Part shown: piece after piece, positions 5,374 through 8,159 of the stretch
Layout of the letters: each line of letters begins with the position of its first letter
How positions within the stretch are numbered: the first letter of the stretch is position 1
NCBI GenBank assembly: GCA_025964065.1
Contig: JAOPZO010000215.1
Span: 1-8,159 of the forward strand
Length of the DNA: 8,159 nt
Origin: Solirubrobacterales bacterium
Lineage (GTDB): Bacteria > Actinomycetota > Thermoleophilia > Solirubrobacterales > Solirubrobacteraceae
Reading direction: 5' to 3'
The notes under the pieces: generated by a model
What the model was told of the DNA's origin: nothing
Seen by the model: only the letters and a program-made list of their open reading frames with translations
The model's database searches: none
Made by a program: the position numbers and the translations under genes

Positions 5374-6002
5374 CGGACATCGCGTCGTGCAGGACCGCAT
5401 CAACCCCCAAGGAGGACACCATCTCAGACACGGAAATCGATCCCGAGCTGCTCGAGGATCTTGAGGCAATCGTTCCCGTGAACATCGACTTCGAGTGCGG
5501 CGACCAGGTCGTCTACCCGCACCACGGCGCGGGCGTCGTGATGAAGAAGGAGATGCGGAAGATGTTCGGGGCCGAGCGCGAGTACCTGACCATCAAGATC
5601 CTCCACAACGACATGACCGTCATGGTCCCGTGCGAGAACGCCGGCATCGCCGGGCTGCGCCGGATCATCGACGAGGAGATGGTCAAGAAGGTCCTCGCCG
5701 TCCTCAAGGACGACCTCTCCGACATGCCGAAGAACTGGAACCGGCGCTTCAAGCACAACCGGGACAAGATCAAGACCGGCGACATCTACGAGCTCTCAGA
5801 GGTCGTCCGCAACCTGGCGATCCGCGAGCACGAGAAGGGCCTCTCGACGGGCGAGAAGCAGATGTACACCCGGGCGAAGAAGATCCTCGCGTCCGAGCTG
5901 ATGTACGCGCTCGAGAAGAGCGAGGACGAGTCGGAGGCCTACCTCGACGACCTCCTGCAGACGTCCGCGGCCTCGAAGATCCCCGAGTCGGCGGCGAAGT
6001 AG
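5370..6002 (+). CDS. carD: CarD family transcriptional regulator (start uncertain)
   Basis: CarD binds the RNA polymerase beta subunit and stabilises open promoter complexes. With the GTG at 5370, residues 41-100 form the Tudor-like RNA polymerase-interacting domain (FECGDQVVYPHHGAG, then EYLTIKILHNDMTVMVP). Residues 105-195 form the helical DNA-binding domain, with KNWNRRFKHNRDKI holding the Trp (123) that in Mycobacterium CarD wedges into the -10 minor groove, and then GLSTGEKQMYTRAKKIL. Three starts are possible: GTG 5370 (210 residues, GTGA overlap with disA); an in-frame ATC at 5421 behind a perfect AAGGAGG (193 residues); GTG 5478 (174 residues, nearest the usual length of about 160, with GAGG 11 bases upstream). 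I give the longest frame with a conventional start codon, but the ribosome site argues for ATC 5421. Family identity is firm; the first 36 residues are not. Confidence 0.93.
   Translation: MTDIASCRTASTPKEDTISDTEIDPELLEDLEAIVPVNIDFECGDQVVYPHHGAGVVMKKEMRKMFGAEREYLTIKILHNDMTVMVPCENAGIAGLRRIIDEEMVKKVLAVLKDDLSDMPKNWNRRFKHNRDKIKTGDIYELSEVVRNLAIREHEKGLSTGEKQMYTRAKKILASELMYALEKSEDESEAYLDDLLQTSAASKIPESAAK
5409..5423 (+). promoter_or_regulatory. Perfect Shine-Dalgarno before an in-frame ATC codon in carD
   Basis: AAGGAGG (5409-5415), a 5-base gap, then ATC (5421-5423) in the carD frame, continuing SDTEIDPELLEDLEAI. It is the strongest ribosome site I noticed in the window, yet there is no ATG, GTG or TTG at the right distance. 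Initiation at AUC is rare but known to be possible; a base error or mutation from ATG is the alternative. Confidence 0.5.
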
Positions 6003-6013
6003 CCCCGCCCCCC

Positions 6014-6670
6014 GTGCCGACGACGGTCGCGCTCCTCGTGGCCGCCGGCCGGGGGGAGCGCCTCGGCCACGACCGGCCGAAGGCGCTCGTCCCGTGCGCG
6101 GGGCGCCCGCTCATGGCCTGGTCGCTCGACGCGCTGCAGGCCGTCGACGCGATCGGCCACGTCGTGGCGGCGCTGCCGCCGGGCATCACCGCGCCGCACG
6201 GGACCCTGGGCGTCACGGGCGGCGCCGAGCGCTCCCACTCCGTCCGGGCGGCGCTGCACGCCGCGCCCGTGTCGGACTGGGTGCTCGTCCACGACGCGGC
6301 ACGGCCCATGCTCACGCCCGCGATCGTCGAGGAGCTCCACGACGTGATGGCCTCGGAGGACTGCGACGCGGCCATCGCCGCGACCCCGGTCGCCGACACG
6401 ATCAAGGAGGCTGCGGGCGAGGTGGTCGTCCGCACGCTCGACCGGTCGCACCTCTGGGCGATCCAGACGCCGCAGCTCTTCCGCCGCGACGCGCTGGAGC
6501 GGGCGCTCGGGCTCGGCGACGCGGCGCTCGCGGCCGCCACGGACGACGCGTCGCTCATCGAGTCCTTCGGCGGCGAGGTGCGCCTGGTGCCCACGACGAG
6601 CCAGAACTTCAAGGTCACCACGCCGGAAGACCTGCACCTCGCGGAGCTCATCCTGCGCGACCGGTCGTAG
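6014..6670 (+). CDS. ispD: 2-C-methyl-D-erythritol 4-phosphate cytidylyltransferase
   Basis: IspD joins MEP to CTP to give CDP-methylerythritol, the third step of the non-mevalonate isoprenoid pathway. The 218-residue protein, slightly shorter than the usual 225-235, starts with the nucleotide-binding loop VAAGRGERLGHDRPK (9-23, catalytic Lys23). It then shows VHDAARP (92-98), a DTIK segment (128-131) like that contacting substrate in the E. coli enzyme, QTPQLF (151-156), and NFKVTTPEDL with Lys200 equivalent to the second active-site Lys. GTG 6014 is the only start that places the glycine-rich loop at the N terminus. It lies 11 bases after the carD stop, and the intervening run is almost all C, with no Shine-Dalgarno, so translation probably relies on coupling to carD. 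IspF, two steps later in the pathway, is encoded two genes downstream. Confidence 0.95.
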   Translation: MPTTVALLVAAGRGERLGHDRPKALVPCAGRPLMAWSLDALQAVDAIGHVVAALPPGITAPHGTLGVTGGAERSHSVRAALHAAPVSDWVLVHDAARPMLTPAIVEELHDVMASEDCDAAIAATPVADTIKEAAGEVVVRTLDRSHLWAIQTPQLFRRDALERALGLGDAALAAATDDASLIESFGGEVRLVPTTSQNFKVTTPEDLHLAELILRDRS

Positions 6671-6683
6671 GGTTCCGGGCCGC

Positions 6684-7511
6684 ATGCTGACCGACTACCA
6701 CGTCCACCTCCGCCCGGACGGGCCCGACACGCCCGCCTCGCGGTACTTCACCGCGGGCAACGCCGAGCGCTACCGCGAGTCCGCCAGCGAGAAGGGGATC
6801 GCCGAGCTCGGGGTCGCGGAGCACGTGTACCGCTTCACGGACGCGCTCGAGGTGTGGGACCACGAGCTGTGGCGCGAGAACGCCCGCGACGACCTCACGG
6901 ACTACTGCGGGTGGGTGAAGGAGGAGACGGACCTGAAGCTCGGCATCGAGGCCGACTTCATCCCGGGCCGCGAGGACCGCATGGCGGGCCTGCTCGAGGG
7001 CCATCCTTGGGACTACGTCGTCGGCTCGATCCACTTCCTCGGCGAGGGCGCGCTCGACTACGACAAGTACGACGTCTGGACGCGCGCCGACTCCGCCGAC
7101 AAGGTCTGGCGGACGTACTTCGAGTGGCTCGCGGAGGCCGCCACCTGCGGGCTCTACGACGTGCTCGCCCACCCGGACCTCGTGAAGCACTGGGGCAGCG
7201 AGCGCCCGCAGCCCGACCGCGACCCGCGGTACTACTACGACATCGCGATGGGCGCGATCGCCGACTCCGGCATCGCGATCGAGCTCTCCACCGCCGGGCT
7301 GCGCAAGCCCGTGGGCGAGCTGTACCCGAGCGAGGCGTTCCTCGAGATGGTCGTCGACGCGGGCAACCCGATCGTGCTCTCCTCGGACGCCCACACGCCG
7401 GACGTCCTCGGCTACGGCTACGAGCGGGCGGTCGCGCAGCTGGAGCGGGTGGGCGTCACGGAGATCGGCGTCTTCGAGGACCGCGTGCTGCGGCTCGAGC
7501 CGATCGGGTGA
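6684..7511 (+). CDS. PHP-domain histidinol-phosphatase (HisJ/HisK type)
   Basis: The 275-residue protein is a PHP-fold metal-dependent phosphoesterase. The best match I recognise is the histidinol-phosphatase branch, which makes histidinol from histidinol phosphate in histidine synthesis. Metal-binding segments are in the expected order: DYHVHLRPDG near residue 4, AEHVYRF (about 45), IEADFIPG (about 90), GSIHFL (about 113), LAHPDLVKHWG (about 160), IELSTAGLRKPVGELYPS (about 200) and SSDAHTPDVLGYGYERA (about 235). ATG 6684 is 13 bases after ispD and directly precedes the first metal motif, so nothing is missing at the N terminus. The ribosome site is weak. The last bases overlap ispF by four (GTGA), implying coupled translation. 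No other histidine gene is present, so a phosphatase for another substrate cannot be excluded. Confidence 0.86.
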   Translation: MLTDYHVHLRPDGPDTPASRYFTAGNAERYRESASEKGIAELGVAEHVYRFTDALEVWDHELWRENARDDLTDYCGWVKEETDLKLGIEADFIPGREDRMAGLLEGHPWDYVVGSIHFLGEGALDYDKYDVWTRADSADKVWRTYFEWLAEAATCGLYDVLAHPDLVKHWGSERPQPDRDPRYYYDIAMGAIADSGIAIELSTAGLRKPVGELYPSEAFLEMVVDAGNPIVLSSDAHTPDVLGYGYERAVAQLERVGVTEIGVFEDRVLRLEPIG

Positions 7512-8026
7512 GCGCCTCGCGCACCGGGATCGGCTGGGACTCCCACCGCCTGGCCGAGGGCCGGCCGCTCGTGCTCGGCGGGATCACGATCCCGCACACC
7601 CACGGCCTGGACGGCCACTCCGACGCCGATGTCCTCGCCCACGCGATCACGGACGCGCTGCTCGGCGCGGCCTGCCTCGGCGACATCGGGGAGCACTTCC
7701 CCGACACGGACGAGGCCTTCCGCGGCGCGGACTCGCTCGCCCTGCTGCGCGAGGCGGTCGTCCGCTGCGCGGCGGCGGGCTGGGCGCCCGTGCACGCCGA
7801 CGCGACCCTCGTCATGGAGCGCCCGAAGGTCAAGGCGCACAAGCCCGCGATGGAGGAGGCGCTCGCCGCGGCGCTCGGGCTGCGGGGAGCGGACGTGAAC
7901 GTCAAGGCCTCCACGGGGGAGGGCATCGGGTTCGTCGGCCGCGAGGAGGGCGTCGCGGCGCTCGCCACGGTGACGGTCGAGCGGGTGCCCGCCACCACGT
8001 CGTCGTCGGCGCGACCACGGATCTGA
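7508..8026 (+). CDS. ispF: 2-C-methyl-D-erythritol 2,4-cyclodiphosphate synthase
   Basis: IspF is a trimeric zinc enzyme that cyclises CDP-methylerythritol 2-phosphate to MEcPP, releasing CMP. The 172 residues hold GIGWDSHRL (7-15), with zinc ligands Asp11 and His13, and HSDADVLAHAITDALLGA (37-54), with the third ligand His45. After these come LGDIGEHFPDTD (58-68), ATLVMERPK (99-107) and the CDP-binding VNVKASTGEGIGFVGREEGVA (130-150). GTG 7508 overlaps the preceding TGA by four bases and places the first motif at residue 7, as in other IspF proteins. The protein is about 12 residues longer than usual because of a Ser/Thr/Arg-rich tail after residue 160. It is separate from IspD here, whereas some bacteria fuse the two. 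IspE, the enzyme between them in the pathway, is not in the window. Confidence 0.96.
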   Translation: MSASRTGIGWDSHRLAEGRPLVLGGITIPHTHGLDGHSDADVLAHAITDALLGAACLGDIGEHFPDTDEAFRGADSLALLREAVVRCAAAGWAPVHADATLVMERPKVKAHKPAMEEALAAALGLRGADVNVKASTGEGIGFVGREEGVAALATVTVERVPATTSSSARPRI

Positions 8027-8054
8027 TCCTGCCGCCCGCGGGGATCCGGGCGCC

Positions 8055-8159
8055 ATGCGCGAGCTCGTCCCCGCCCTGCCGGCCGCGTGGGTCGCGGCCG
8101 GTGCCACCCCCGCCGCCGCCGCCGGGAAGGACCGGAGCGCAACGCCGCGACACCGCGAG
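8055..8159 (+). CDS. Possible start of an unidentified gene, cut by the window edge
   Basis: ATG 8055 opens a frame without a stop to the right edge (35 codons, beginning MRELVPALPAAWVAAG and continuing Ala-rich, then basic). It has no convincing ribosome site and contains a strong hairpin. I do not recognise a family. It lies 28 bases after ispF on the same strand, which fits another operon member, but in DNA this GC-rich a 35-codon open frame carries little weight. Confidence 0.25.
   Translation, partial: MRELVPALPAAWVAAGATPAAAAGKDRSATPRHRE
8079..8101 (+). terminator. GC hairpin downstream of ispF, possible terminator
   Basis: CCGGCCGCG (8079-8087), loop TGGGT, CGCGGCCGG (8093-8101) form a perfect 9-bp stem that two G-T pairs could lengthen. 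It begins 53 bases after the ispF stop. There is no T-tract. It would end the disA-ispF transcript if the frame starting at 8055 is not a gene; if that frame is real, the hairpin is coding sequence. Confidence 0.35.

Noticed and set aside
4276..5469. 397-codon minus-strand frame opposite disA
   Set aside because: It is a mirror of the disA codons (Val/Leu/Asp/Arg-rich, no motif), while DisA on the plus strand has all its family motifs.
1..8159. CRISPR array, insertion sequence, tRNA or rRNA gene
   Set aside because: I saw no regularly spaced repeats, transposase, terminal inverted repeats or tRNA-like cloverleaf. The window is densely packed with protein genes.

Overview
The window is a very GC-rich stretch of bacterial chromosome. 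CarD together with DisA, GTG starts, overlapping genes and leaderless-looking promoters suggest a high-GC actinobacterium. The Solirubrobacterales/Thermoleophilia group is my best guess, but that is inference; no marker here fixes the taxon.

Layout. (1) 2-1246, plus strand: the 3' nine-tenths of radA, with the N-terminal zinc finger outside the window. It ends at a perfect 9-bp hairpin (1255-1275) that it shares with the convergent gene. (2) 1295-4218: a three-gene partner-switching cassette. On the minus strand are a STAS anti-anti-sigma protein (3359-3682) and, directly after its stop codon, a 687-residue phosphatase (1295-3358) with the order degenerate receiver, LOV blue-light domain, GAF, SpoIIE/PP2C. 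On the plus strand, divergent from them, is an RsbW-like HATPase anti-sigma kinase (3835-4218). An AT-richer 152-bp region between the two directions carries candidate promoters and inverted repeats. (3) 4264-8026, plus strand: disA, carD, ispD, a PHP-type histidinol-phosphatase and ispF, tightly spaced or overlapping. (4) 8027-8159: a hairpin and perhaps the start of another gene cut by the window edge.

How they fit together. radA, disA, carD, ispD and ispF are housekeeping genes whose neighbourhood is familiar from Firmicutes and Actinobacteria (DNA repair, c-di-AMP synthesis, RNA polymerase regulation, MEP isoprenoid pathway). The unusual part is the complete phosphatase/antagonist/kinase circuit between radA and disA. 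By analogy with RsbP/RsbV/RsbW, light (LOV) would control the phosphatase, which dephosphorylates the STAS protein, which then sequesters the HATPase kinase and frees a sigma factor. No sigma factor is encoded in the window, so the output is unknown.

Other points of interest are a perfect Shine-Dalgarno in front of an in-frame ATC codon at carD, an extended -10 box placed for leaderless disA mRNA, a DGG instead of DGA motif in DisA, and loss of the receiver's catalytic residues in the phosphatase.
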